From the NCBI RefSeq assembly GCF_002549795.1, contig NZ_CP021435.1:1364001-1428000 (forward strand): a DNA stretch of 64,000 nt, written 5' to 3'. The position numbers were made by a program, and so were the translations under genes. Below are positions 44,990-53,328 of the stretch, piece after piece (the stretch's first letter is position 1; every line of letters starts with the position of its first letter). The notes beneath the pieces were generated by a model, which did not search any database, was not told the origin of the DNA, and saw only the letters and a list, made by a program, of their open reading frames with translations. Source of the DNA: Halomonas beimenensis (lineage in GTDB: Bacteria; Pseudomonadota; Gammaproteobacteria; Pseudomonadales; Halomonadaceae).

Positions 44990-45250
44990 CCCTTCGCCGT
45001 TCCGCGCGAGGGGCCGTATCAGGCTCCCGACCGCGAGGCCCAGCGCCAGGTTGAAGCACTCGATATCGACTGCGTCTTCTCCGAGCCCCAGTACAACCCC
45101 GAGCTGGTGCGCAGCGTCTTCGGCGACATGCCCGTGGACACCTCGGTGGTCAGCGACCCCCTGGGCGTGGAGCACGCACCGGGCCCCGATCTCTGTGCCG
45201 GCGTCATCCGCGAGCTGGCACAGGGCGTGGCACGCTGTGCGGAGGAGTGA
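44990..45250 (+). pseudogene. C-terminal fragment of a ZnuA-like zinc-binding protein
   Basis: The frame carries REAQRQVEALDIDCVFSEPQ, then YNPELVRSVFGDM, DPLGVEHAPGPDLC and VIRELAQGVARC before a normal stop. This is the last 70-80 residues of a ZnuA-type periplasmic zinc receptor (VFSEPQF-like strand, C-terminal helix and two Cys). No N-terminal domain, signal peptide or His-rich loop exists upstream; luxS ends 46 bp earlier. It is a relic of a zinc importer gene in the Zur island. Confidence 0.75.
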
Positions 45251-45408
45251 CGCGTTTCATCGCGAGGGCCAGGGGCCTCGATGCAAGCGGGGGGTAGCGT
45301 GGAAGGTTGAAGATGGCTTGGCCAGCAGCATTGCCCGGTGACATGCGCTGTGCCAGCGTAAGGGAGGACGAGACCGAAGCGCTGCGTTGCGATCGAGAGA
45401 GGCCGACC

Positions 45409-46134
45409 ATGACGCCTGAGCACCGCCTGGGCATCCTGCTGCCCGATGATGGCCCGGAGGACTACGAATGGTATGACCTGGCGGCCCGCACCGATGAGGG
45501 GCTGCCGGCCATCGCGGTGGGCGGGGTCGCCAGCGATGGCCATCATGCCCCGGCGGCGCTGATGGCCCTGGGCGCGCCCGAGCGGCTCGAGCCGGTGGGT
45601 CGGCAACTGGTGGACGAAGGCGCCGAGGCCCTGGTCTGGGCCTGCACCAGCGCGAGCTTCATCGGCGGGCTGGCCTGGGCGCGGGATCAGGCAGCGAGTC
45701 TGGAGCGTGCCCTGGGCGTGCCGGTGACCAGCACCGCCCTGGCCTTCCTCGAGGCCCTGGACGCCATGGGCCACTGGCGGGTGGATCTGTTGAGTCCCTA
45801 TCCCGACGACGTGACCCTGCGGCTGGTGTCCTTCCTGCGCGAGGGCGGCGTCTCGGTGCGGGAGGCCAAGGCCCTAGATTGTCCCTATGCCACCGATTCC
45901 CACGCCGCCGACATCCTGGACGAGCTGCGTCGCTTCTGTGCCGATCACCCGAGCGTCTCGATCCCTTTGCTGGTGCCCGACACCGCGGTGAACAGCCTCT
46001 CGCTGCTGGACGCGATGCGCCGTGAGGCCCGACGCCCGGTGCTGACCGCGAACCAGGTGACCCTCTGGGCGGGGGTGCGTCGCCTGCCCGATATGGCCTC
46101 TTCGTCTCTCGGGCAGGACGAGATGGCTGACTGA
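45409..46134 (+). CDS. Asp/Glu racemase superfamily protein (maleate isomerase/arylmalonate decarboxylase-like)
   Basis: This 241-residue protein has HRLGILLPDDGPEDYEWYDL at the N-terminus, ALVWACTSASFIGG with the first catalytic Cys, then TALAFLEALDAMGHWRVDLLSPY and a C-terminal LTANQVTLWAGVRRL. The second catalytic Cys of two-base racemases and maleate isomerase should lie near LLVPDTAVNSLSLLDAM, but no Cys is there. A single-Cys lyase or altered chemistry is possible. The ATG at 45409 is chosen as the start of the conserved region. Confidence 0.78.
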   Translation: MTPEHRLGILLPDDGPEDYEWYDLAARTDEGLPAIAVGGVASDGHHAPAALMALGAPERLEPVGRQLVDEGAEALVWACTSASFIGGLAWARDQAASLERALGVPVTSTALAFLEALDAMGHWRVDLLSPYPDDVTLRLVSFLREGGVSVREAKALDCPYATDSHAADILDELRRFCADHPSVSIPLLVPDTAVNSLSLLDAMRREARRPVLTANQVTLWAGVRRLPDMASSSLGQDEMAD

Positions 46135-46438
46135 GTGGCAGTCCAAGGGCTGATTTTGTCTCAGCTACCCCCGTTTTCTCGCGCCGCCGCGTCCCGGGCC
46201 GGGCGCCGGGGGCTATAGTGATGAAGCCAGCGCCGGCCGCTCCAAGGCGGTCAACAGGCGAAGCGCCAAGAACCTGGGCCGCTATCCCCAGTCGACCCGA
46301 ATTTCTTCCCGCGTCTCCTCTTCCCACACCAGGACGGACATGGCGAGTGGCACGGTTGTGTCCCCCGGGTGGCCATGCCGAGACTTGGCTTCCCATCCGC
46401 CGGACGTTGGTAGTGCAGTACTGACGTTGAGGTGTCCC
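46135..46438. other. Intergenic region without a recognised gene
   Basis: No convincing gene is seen. A TATAGT at 46214-46219 could be a -10 element. An 8-bp palindrome CAGTACTG lies at 46417-46424, about 15 bp before the small secreted protein, and could be an operator or part of its promoter. Short open frames across it have no coding character. Confidence 0.45.
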
Positions 46439-46711
46439 ATGAAGCGCACGATCTTGATGGCATGCGGCCTGACCTGCCTGATGGCGGCGGCCGCGGCCCA
46501 GGCGGATTCCCTGATGCTCGAGCGACAGGCCGCTCGCCTCAATCAGGGCGGTCCGACGACCAGCGTAATGCCGCTGGGCGATGGGGTGGCCGAAGGCTCT
46601 CCGGCCTACTGGGAGCAGCGCAGTGCACGGCTGCAGCAGCCGCTCAGCCCACGCGTCAGCCAACCACGGAAGTATCGCCGTCCCGTCGGGGCCGGCAATC
46701 CGTGGCGTTGA
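46439..46711 (+). CDS. Small secreted protein of unknown function
   Basis: This 90-residue protein has a strong signal peptide (MKRTILMACGLTCLMAAAAA, then QADS with cleavage near residue 23). The mature part is basic and Pro/Gln/Arg-rich (QAARLNQGGPTTSVMPLGDG, AYWEQRSARLQQPLSPRVSQ). No family is recognised. GAGG lies about nine bases before the ATG. Monocistronic by appearance; a GFA protein gene follows 118 bp later. Confidence 0.6.
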   Translation: MKRTILMACGLTCLMAAAAAQADSLMLERQAARLNQGGPTTSVMPLGDGVAEGSPAYWEQRSARLQQPLSPRVSQPRKYRRPVGAGNPWR

Positions 46712-46829
46712 GGCCGGGCGAACCAACACGGCCGGGGCCCGCGCCTCGGCCGTTTCGTGTCCGGCCCCCTGGCGGAGACGTCCTGGCTGGGCCAGGCTGC
46801 AGGCGGCAACCCCCGATGGAGACGTTCCC

Positions 46830-47300
46830 ATGAGACTCGACGGTTCCTGCCACTGCGGAGCGGTGCGCTTCCGGGTCGAAGCGCCACATCCCTATCCCTT
46901 CAATCGCTGCTATTGCTCGATCTGCCGCAAGACCGCCGGCGGAGGCGGCTACGCCATCAATCTCGGGGCGCTGGCCGACACCCTGACGGTCGAGGGGCAG
47001 GAGCATGAAACGGTCTACCATGCCGTGATCGACGGGCACGAAAGCCCGGGAGAGCGCCACTTCTGCTCGCGCTGCGGCAGTGCGCTCTGGGTCCATGACC
47101 CGCGCTGGCCGGAGCTGGTGCACCCCTTCGCCTCGGCCATCGATACCGAGCTCCCCGTGCCGCCGGAGCGTGTGCACCTGATGCTGGACAGCAAGCCGGC
47201 CTGGGTCGAGGTCGAGGCCCGGGAGCAGGACAGGTGCTTCGCCGGCTATCCCGACGAGAGCCTCGCCGAGTGGCACCGGCGGCTCGGCCTGACGCGCTAG
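46830..47300 (+). CDS. GFA/CENP-V family zinc-binding protein
   Basis: This 156-residue protein has the glutathione-dependent formaldehyde-activating fold. Zinc-binding Cys clusters are GSCHCGAVRF, CYCSICRKTAGGGG and FCSRCGSALWVHD. Some homologues were proposed to catalyse S-hydroxymethylglutathione formation, but most have no proven activity. The ATG at 46830 follows GGAGACG. It is separate from the chemoreceptor gene, which starts 192 bp downstream. Confidence 0.85.
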   Translation: MRLDGSCHCGAVRFRVEAPHPYPFNRCYCSICRKTAGGGGYAINLGALADTLTVEGQEHETVYHAVIDGHESPGERHFCSRCGSALWVHDPRWPELVHPFASAIDTELPVPPERVHLMLDSKPAWVEVEAREQDRCFAGYPDESLAEWHRRLGLTR

Positions 47301-47346
47301 GGACCCGGGGGAGAGGCGACCGACGGCGCCGCTGATGGCCACTCCC

Positions 47347-47383
47347 TTGATCTGGAACAAGTTTCTCCCGTATCAGCGGATGC
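47347..47383 (+). promoter_or_regulatory. Candidate sigma28 promoter overlapping an Anr/FNR-like site
   Basis: ACAAGTTT (47357-47364), 11 bases, then GCGGATGC (47376-47383) resembles the FliA consensus TAAAGTTT-N11-GCCGATAA with correct spacing. TTGAT-N4-AACAA at 47347-47360 (9 of 10 to FNR) overlaps the -35. The predicted start is near 47390, about 100 bp before the chemoreceptor gene. Confidence 0.35.
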
Positions 47384-47492
47384 TGATGAGTGTCAGGATA
47401 CGATGTCGAGGGACCCGCCGCAGGACGCCGACATCCCGGGCAGGACAACGGATGGGTCCACCCCGCGTCGCTTGTCATACAGGGAGGATTCC

Positions 47493-49259
47493 ATGACGCC
47501 CCCCAACGCGTCCTCATCACGCTCCGCCGCCGGCCTGTGGCGGCGCTGGGTCACGGGGAACCTGCAGGTCAAGATCCTGCTGCTGGTATTGATGCCGCTG
47601 ATCGTCTCGTCGTCGGCCCTGATGGGCTTCGAGGCCTATGACCGGATCCAGGCCAACCAGGCCCGGCTCGCCGAGCAGCGGGAACGCCTCCTCGATTCCC
47701 GTCAGCAGGCCATCCGGGGCCACGTCGAGCTCGCCCAGTCCATGGTGCAGCGGATCGCCGAGCGGGTGCCCGAGCCTCGAGAGGCGAAACGCCAGGCGCA
47801 GGAGCTGCTGCGCGCCATGCGCTTCGATGGCGATGGTTATCTCTTCGCCTTCCGTTACGACGGGACCATGCTGGTCCAGCCCGCCTCGCCCGAGAGCGAG
47901 GGCACCAACATGCTCGGGGCCACCGACGCCAGCGGCCGCCACATGATCCGGGACCTGGCCGAGCGGGCTCGCAACGGCGGCGGCTATTACCGCTACGACT
48001 GGCCCCATCCCGCCACCGGCGAGCCGGCGCCCAAGTACTCCTATGCCGCCGCCATTCCCGAATGGGAGTGGGTGATCGGCGCGGGGGTCTACGTGGAGGA
48101 TCTCGATGCCGCCATGGCCGACATCGCGGCCTCGGCCCACGAGAGCCTGATGGCGACGCTGCTGCGCCTCTTCGTCTTCGGCTGCCTGGTCAACCTCGCC
48201 ATCACCGGCCTGGCGGCCTGGCTGGCCCGGCGCACCGTCCGGCAGCTGCGGGGCACGGCCACCTCCATCCGCGATATCGCCCGCGAGGTCGCCGCCGGGC
48301 GCGGCGACCTGACGCATCGCCTCGAGGTCCGGGGTCACGACGAGGTCGCCGAGCTGGGGGAGCAGTTCAATGCCTTCCTCGAGCGGATGCAGGCCACCCT
48401 GCTCGACGTCCAGCGCGGGGCGCGCGAGGTGCATGTCGCCGCCGAGGACATCGCCCAGGGCAGCCAGGAGCTGGCAACCCGCACCGATCAGGCGGCGGCC
48501 AACCTCCAGCAGACGTCCTCGGCCATGGAGGAGATCACCTCCACGGTGGAGAACAACGCCGAGCACACCCGAGAGGCCGATCGCCTGGTCCAGGCCGCCG
48601 CCGAGGTCGCCCGGGAGGGGCAGGCGGCCATGGGCGAGGTCGAGCGGACCATGCAGGACATCAACGCGTCGTCGACGCGGATCGGCGATATCGTCTCGAT
48701 GATCGATGCCATCGCCTTCCAGACCAACATCCTGGCGCTGAACGCCTCGGTGGAGGCGGCCCGGGCCGGCGAGCATGGCCGCGGCTTCGCGGTGGTGGCC
48801 CAGGAGGTACGCAAGCTGGCCCAGGACTCGGCCGGTGCCGCCCGGGAGATCAAGGGCCTGATCGAGACTTCCACCGAGCATTCCCGGCATGGCGCCGAGA
48901 TCGTCCAGCGGGCCGGCGAGAAGATGGCCGGCATCCACGAGGGAGTGGGGCAGGTGGCCGCCGTCATCGCCGAGATCACCGCCGGTTCCCGGGAACAGAG
49001 CCTGGGCGTCGGCGAGGTCAACACCGCCGTCAGCCAGCTCGATACCATGACCCAGGAAAACGCCGCCATGGTCGAGCAGAGTGCCGGCACGGCGGCGCAG
49101 ATGCGCGAGCAGGCCGAGCGCCTCAATCGCCTGATCGGGACCTTCGTGCTGGGCGAGCCGGTGTCGGCCGGCCCGGTGCTGCCCCGGGCCCGCCAGCCTG
49201 CCGCCGGTCAGGCGGTCCCGGCCCGGCACGCCGAGGAGCCGGAGTGGGAGGCGTTCTGA
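47493..49259 (+). CDS. Methyl-accepting chemotaxis protein with single Cache domain
   Basis: This 588-residue receptor has a first membrane helix ([20 protein letters not shown]), a periplasmic sCache_2-type domain ([20 protein letters not shown], then [20 protein letters not shown]), a second helix near 225-245, a HAMP domain, and a signalling hairpin with [20 protein letters not shown]. The C-terminus ends EWEAF, matching the xWxxF pentapeptide that tethers CheR/CheB. The ATG at 47493 has AGGGAGG upstream. The ligand is unknown; sCache_2 domains often sense short carboxylates. Confidence 0.93.
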   Translation: MTPPNASSSRSAAGLWRRWVTGNLQVKILLLVLMPLIVSSSALMGFEAYDRIQANQARLAEQRERLLDSRQQAIRGHVELAQSMVQRIAERVPEPREAKRQAQELLRAMRFDGDGYLFAFRYDGTMLVQPASPESEGTNMLGATDASGRHMIRDLAERARNGGGYYRYDWPHPATGEPAPKYSYAAAIPEWEWVIGAGVYVEDLDAAMADIAASAHESLMATLLRLFVFGCLVNLAITGLAAWLARRTVRQLRGTATSIRDIAREVAAGRGDLTHRLEVRGHDEVAELGEQFNAFLERMQATLLDVQRGAREVHVAAEDIAQGSQELATRTDQAAANLQQTSSAMEEITSTVENNAEHTREADRLVQAAAEVAREGQAAMGEVERTMQDINASSTRIGDIVSMIDAIAFQTNILALNASVEAARAGEHGRGFAVVAQEVRKLAQDSAGAAREIKGLIETSTEHSRHGAEIVQRAGEKMAGIHEGVGQVAAVIAEITAGSREQSLGVGEVNTAVSQLDTMTQENAAMVEQSAGTAAQMREQAERLNRLIGTFVLGEPVSAGPVLPRARQPAAGQAVPARHAEEPEWEAF

Positions 49260-49283
49260 TTCCAGCGAAGCAGCCAGTAAAAC

Positions 49284-49310
49284 GCGCGGCGGGCCCAGGG
49301 CCCGCCGCGC
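49284..49310. terminator. Bidirectional hairpin between chemoreceptor gene and nhaD
   Basis: An 11-bp GC-only stem (GCGCGGCGGGC with GCCCGCCGCGC) and 5-base loop. On the minus strand it is followed by GTTTTAC, so it suits nhaD best; convergent transcripts meet here. Confidence 0.75.
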
Positions 49311-49331
49311 TCGTTCCGGAAGGCTCCGGGA

Positions 49332-50813
49332 TCAGTGGAAGACGTTGAAGCTCTCGGCGTTGAGCCACAGGTGCATCAGCACGCTGGCCACGTAGCCCAG
49401 CGCGATGACCGGGGCCCAGCGCAGGTGGCCGCCGAAGGTGTAGTTGCCGCGGGCCTGGCCCATCAGCGCCACCCCGGCGGCGGAGCCCACCGAGAGCAGG
49501 CTGCCGCCGACCCCGGCGGTCAGGGTGATCAGCAGCCAGTTGCCCATGGACATCTCCGGGTCCATGGAGATGACCGCGAACATCACCGGGATGTTGTCGA
49601 CCACCGCTGAGACCACGCCCAGCACCACGTTGGCCCAGGTGGGATCCCAGCCGGTGTAGAGGGTCTCGGACAGCAGCGCCAGGTAGCCCATGAAGCCCAG
49701 GCCGCCGACGCACACCACCACGCCGTAGAAGAACAGCAGGGTGTCCCACTCGGAGCGGGCGATCCGGGTGAAGACGTCGAAGGGCACCACGCTGCCCAGC
49801 GCCTCGAGCTTGCGCCAGTCGCCCCGCTGGCTGTAGCGGGTGCGCTTGCGGGCCAGCGAGCGCGGCAGGCTGCGGCGCAGGTAGTAGCCGAAGAACTGCA
49901 GGAAGCCCAGGCCGGTCATCATGCCCAGCGCCGGCGGCAGGTGCAGCACGGTGTGGCACAGCACCGAGATGCTCACGGTAAGCAGGAACAGGAAGACGAT
50001 GCGGCGGGCGCCGCGCTTGAGCCAGGTGTGCTCCTCGAGGGAGGCGGGCTTGCGGTTCTTGATGAACAGGCTCATCACCAGGGCCGGTACCAGGTAGTTG
50101 ACCAGCGAGGGACCGAGCAGCTCGAAGAATTCCTGGAACTCGACCAGCTTGGCCTGCCAGACCATCAGGGTGGTGATGTCGCCGAAGGGGCTGAAGGCTC
50201 CGCCGGCGTTGGAGGCCACCACGATATTGACGCAGGCCAGGCTGATGTAGCGCTTGTCGCCCTCGGCCACCTTGAGGATCACGGCACACATCAGCATGGC
50301 GGTGGTCAGGTTGTTGGCGATCGCCGAGATCATGAAGGCCAGGATCCCGGTGATCCAGAACAGCTTGCGGTAGCTGAAGCCCTTCTCGACCATCCAGGCC
50401 CGCAGCTTGTCGAAGACGCGGCGTTCCTCCATGGCGTTGACGTAGGTCATCGCCACCAGCAGGAAGAGCAGCAGCTCGGTGTATTCCAGCAGGGTGTGCT
50501 TGAAGGCGGCTTCCGCGGTCTCGGGCAGGCCTTCCTGGACGTAGACCCAACCGATCACCGTCCAGATAAGGCCCGCCGCGACGAGCACCGGCTTCGACTT
50601 GCGCATGTGCAGCTGTTCCTCGGCCATCACCAGGGCGTAGGCGGCGATGAAAAGCAACACGGCGATGAAGCCGCTCAGGGAGTAGGTCAGGTCCAGGGGG
50701 CCGGCGGCGGCCTGGGCGAAGGGGCTGAACAGCAGCAGACCCGCGAGCACGGCGAAGCCCGGCCACCGGGCGCTGTGCCGGAGCCGGAATTGCGAACGAC
50801 ATCGTGTCAGCAT
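49332..50813 (-). CDS. nhaD: Na+/H+ antiporter NhaD
   Basis: This 493-residue inner-membrane antiporter of the IT/NhaD superfamily has about 12-13 helices. Conserved segments are ISAIANNLTTAMLMCAVILK, VNIVVASNAGGAFSPFGDIT, VVSAVVDNIPVMFAVISMDP and AGVGGSLLSVGSAAGVALMG. It expels sodium in exchange for protons and is characteristic of halophilic and alkaliphilic bacteria. The N-terminus has a signal-like segment ending FAQAAAG. Chromosomal context is monocistronic; ribosome site AGGA is weak. Confidence 0.95.
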   Translation of the reverse strand: MLTRCRSQFRLRHSARWPGFAVLAGLLLFSPFAQAAAGPLDLTYSLSGFIAVLLFIAAYALVMAEEQLHMRKSKPVLVAAGLIWTVIGWVYVQEGLPETAEAAFKHTLLEYTELLLFLLVAMTYVNAMEERRVFDKLRAWMVEKGFSYRKLFWITGILAFMISAIANNLTTAMLMCAVILKVAEGDKRYISLACVNIVVASNAGGAFSPFGDITTLMVWQAKLVEFQEFFELLGPSLVNYLVPALVMSLFIKNRKPASLEEHTWLKRGARRIVFLFLLTVSISVLCHTVLHLPPALGMMTGLGFLQFFGYYLRRSLPRSLARKRTRYSQRGDWRKLEALGSVVPFDVFTRIARSEWDTLLFFYGVVVCVGGLGFMGYLALLSETLYTGWDPTWANVVLGVVSAVVDNIPVMFAVISMDPEMSMGNWLLITLTAGVGGSLLSVGSAAGVALMGQARGNYTFGGHLRWAPVIALGYVASVLMHLWLNAESFNVFH

Positions 50814-51061
50814 GACAGAGGCATCCTGAGTGGTAGGGAGAGGAGGGGTTAGAAAACGCGCGGAATTTTACTACAAAGCTAGCGAGTTAACTATTTGGTC
50901 TTGTCGCGTCGCTTATGAATTCGCGTCATCGGTGTGCGTGTCCGTCAACCTAGCTTGACGGGGCGTCATCGGGCCTGGCCGGGCCGGCGATAGCCTGCTG
51001 GCCCATGCTTAAGGGAGGCTTAAGGACGCCGTCGAGGGCCTCGAATGTGGCAGGGAGGGAC

Positions 51062-52207
51062 TCAGCGGGTCACCGAGGGGAACCGGGCCAGCATCTCCCG
51101 GGTCGCGTCGCCCCGACGCACCTCCAGGGGGAGCAGGGTGCCCGGCAGCAGGTCATGGATCAGCGCCGACAGCTCGCCGGGGGAGGCCAGCGGTCGCCCC
51201 GCGGCGGAGAGGATGATGTCGCCCTCGCGCAGTCCCGTCGCCTCCGCCACGGAGCCGGCCTCCACCGCCTGGACGGTCACGCCGTCCTCGCCGGCGTCGA
51301 TCAGCACCCCCAGGCGAGGCGGCGCAGGGGGTTCCCCGCCGGGCGGCTCGGCGAGCACGAAGAAGGCGTCGGCCAGACCGTCCGGGGGCGGCTCGCAGGC
51401 GTCACCCGGCGACCGGGGCAGGAGGGCGCGCTGGTCGGTCACCCCCAGGTCGGCCAGCTGGTGAGGCACGCCATGCCCGTTCGTCAGGTGACGCCACCCC
51501 ATCAGCCCCACCACCAGGGCATCGCCCTCGGCCGCCTCGGCCAGGGCCGTGGCCATGGCGCGGTCCCACACCAGTTGGGCGTCGATGAAGCGCTCCAGGA
51601 CGGTCTCGTCCGTCAGGTCGTGCTCGGCGAAGGCCGTTTCCAGGTCTCGCCGATAGCCCTCCGCGGGCGCGGCCGGCGGGGTGATGCCGTATCGCTCCGC
51701 CGCCGGTATCGCCTCCCAGCCCTCCTGGGCCAGGCGACGGCGCAGCTCCCCGGAGACGTTGAGCGCCTTGAGCGGGATCCCGTGCAGCCGGGCGAAGTGC
51801 AGGATCGGCAGGTAGAGGTCCGGGTCCAGCCGCCAGTGCGCGTACCAGCCGCTGGCCTCGAGGAACTCGGCCTCGGTGAGTTCCCCGGCCACCCAGGCAT
51901 CCAGCGCCGGCTGGGACTCCCGGGGCAGCATCTCCAGGCCGATGACCAGGTCCGGGCGCAGGGCGTGCAGGCCGGCCAGGGTGTGCAGCTGCCAGCGATG
52001 ATGGTCGGCCCGGTCGTGCTGCTCGCCCAGCAGCACGACCTCCTGGTCGGCCATGGCCCGCATCAGGGCGTCGGTGGTCACCGGCGTGCCGTCGCCGGCC
52101 AGCCATTGGCCGGGAGCGGGGCAGTCTTGACCGTGGGCCAGGGCGGGCAGGGCCAGGCCGGCCAGCAGGGCCAGGGCGGACAGCGGCGGGAAGCGACGGC
52201 GTGACAT
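51062..52207 (-). CDS. ChaN-family protein with C-terminal PDZ domain
   Basis: This 381-residue exported protein has a signal peptide (LSALALLAGLALPALAHGQ) and a ChaN domain: VVLLGEQHDRADHHRWQLHT, LVIGLEMLPRESQPALDAWV, and ALVVGLMGWRHLTNGHGVPH. ChaN binds haem as a homodimer in Campylobacter and is linked to iron uptake. A PDZ-like domain follows from about residue 300 (VQAVEAGSVAEATGLREGDI). A Cys occurs just after the signal cleavage (GQDCP) but not in a clear lipobox. Alone on its strand. Confidence 0.85.
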   Translation of the reverse strand: MSRRRFPPLSALALLAGLALPALAHGQDCPAPGQWLAGDGTPVTTDALMRAMADQEVVLLGEQHDRADHHRWQLHTLAGLHALRPDLVIGLEMLPRESQPALDAWVAGELTEAEFLEASGWYAHWRLDPDLYLPILHFARLHGIPLKALNVSGELRRRLAQEGWEAIPAAERYGITPPAAPAEGYRRDLETAFAEHDLTDETVLERFIDAQLVWDRAMATALAEAAEGDALVVGLMGWRHLTNGHGVPHQLADLGVTDQRALLPRSPGDACEPPPDGLADAFFVLAEPPGGEPPAPPRLGVLIDAGEDGVTVQAVEAGSVAEATGLREGDIILSAAGRPLASPGELSALIHDLLPGTLLPLEVRRGDATREMLARFPSVTR

Positions 52208-52365
52208 GGGAACTCCGGACGGCGGTGCTCGGCCCCTCAGCCTACCCGGCGGTCGGCATCCTGCAAAGTGCGGTGCCCCCGTCCGGCCGTTGGCGCCGGC
52301 GCTCGCGAGGCATCATCGGGAGCGTTATCCTGTCCGGGTCGGAACATCATCAAGGAGCGCCCGGT

Positions 52366-53328
52366 ATGGAGCAGCACCCGCGAGACGGCATCCCGGTCGG
52401 CATCAGCGCCTGCCTGATGGGGGAGGAGGTGCGCTACAACGGCGGCCACAAGCGGTCGCGTTACTGCCTGCAGGTGCTGGCGGAATGCTTCCGCTTCGAG
52501 CCCTTCTGCCCGGAACTGGAGGCCGGCCTTGGCGTGCCCCGGGAGCCGATCCGGCTGGTGGGGCGGCTCGGCGAGACGCCCCGGGCGCGGGGCACGGTGA
52601 CCACCGAGCGGGACGTCACCGACGAGCTGGAGGCGGTGGGTCGGACCTTCGTCGACGCCCATCGACACCTGCGGGGCTTCATCCTCATGAAGGGCTCGCC
52701 CAGCTGCGGGCTCGAGCGGGTCAAGGTCTACCACGAGAACGGCATGCCCAGCCATGCCGACTCCGGCGTCTTCGTGCGTACCCTGCGCCGGCACTTCCCG
52801 GAACTGCCGCTGGAGGAGGAGGCGCGCATGAACGATCCCGTCCTGCGCGAGAACTTCATCACCCGCATCTACGCCATGGACGACTGGAAGCGCCATGTGG
52901 AGCCGTCGCCGAGCCACCACGCCCTGCTGCAGTTCCACAGTCGCCAGAAGTTCCTGCTGATGGCCCACGAGGTGGAGGCCTACCGGGAGCTGGGGCGCTA
53001 CCTGGCCGAGGCCCACCGGGTTCCGGTGGAGGACGCCATGGCCCACTACCTGGGGCGCTTCATGGCGGCGCTGTCGCGTCCGGCCACCCGCAAGACCCAC
53101 ACCAATGCCCTGATGCACGTGATGGGCTATCTCAAGCAGGCGCTGGATGGCGAGACCCGCCGGGACCTGCTCGCCGCCGTGGAGGAATACCGCACCGAGC
53201 AGGTCCCCCTGGCGGTCCCGATGCGACTGCTCAACCATTATCTCAGGCGCCATGGCTCGGAGTACATCCGCCGGCAGTCCTACCTGGATCCGCACCCCTA
53301 CGAGCTGGGCCTGCGCAATGCCATCTGA
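52366..53328 (+). CDS. DUF523-DUF1722 (YbgA-like) protein
   Basis: This 320-residue two-domain protein has an N-terminal DUF523 region (PVGISACLMGEEVRYNGGHK, LMKGSPSCGLERVKVY) and a C-terminal DUF1722/YbgA region (HALLQFHSRQKFLLMAHEVE, RKTHTNALMHVMGYLKQAL). The Cys residues of DUF523 may bind a metal or cluster. The biochemical role is unsettled; related YbgA proteins neighbour photolyase genes, but none is seen here. AAGGAG lies 8 bp before the ATG. The downstream methyltransferase overlaps it by 11 bp. Confidence 0.88.
   Translation: MEQHPRDGIPVGISACLMGEEVRYNGGHKRSRYCLQVLAECFRFEPFCPELEAGLGVPREPIRLVGRLGETPRARGTVTTERDVTDELEAVGRTFVDAHRHLRGFILMKGSPSCGLERVKVYHENGMPSHADSGVFVRTLRRHFPELPLEEEARMNDPVLRENFITRIYAMDDWKRHVEPSPSHHALLQFHSRQKFLLMAHEVEAYRELGRYLAEAHRVPVEDAMAHYLGRFMAALSRPATRKTHTNALMHVMGYLKQALDGETRRDLLAAVEEYRTEQVPLAVPMRLLNHYLRRHGSEYIRRQSYLDPHPYELGLRNAI

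Noticed and set aside
46218..46424. 68-codon plus-strand frame before the small secreted protein
   Set aside because: No ribosome site, Pro/Arg-rich random composition, no signal or domain; treated as intergenic.
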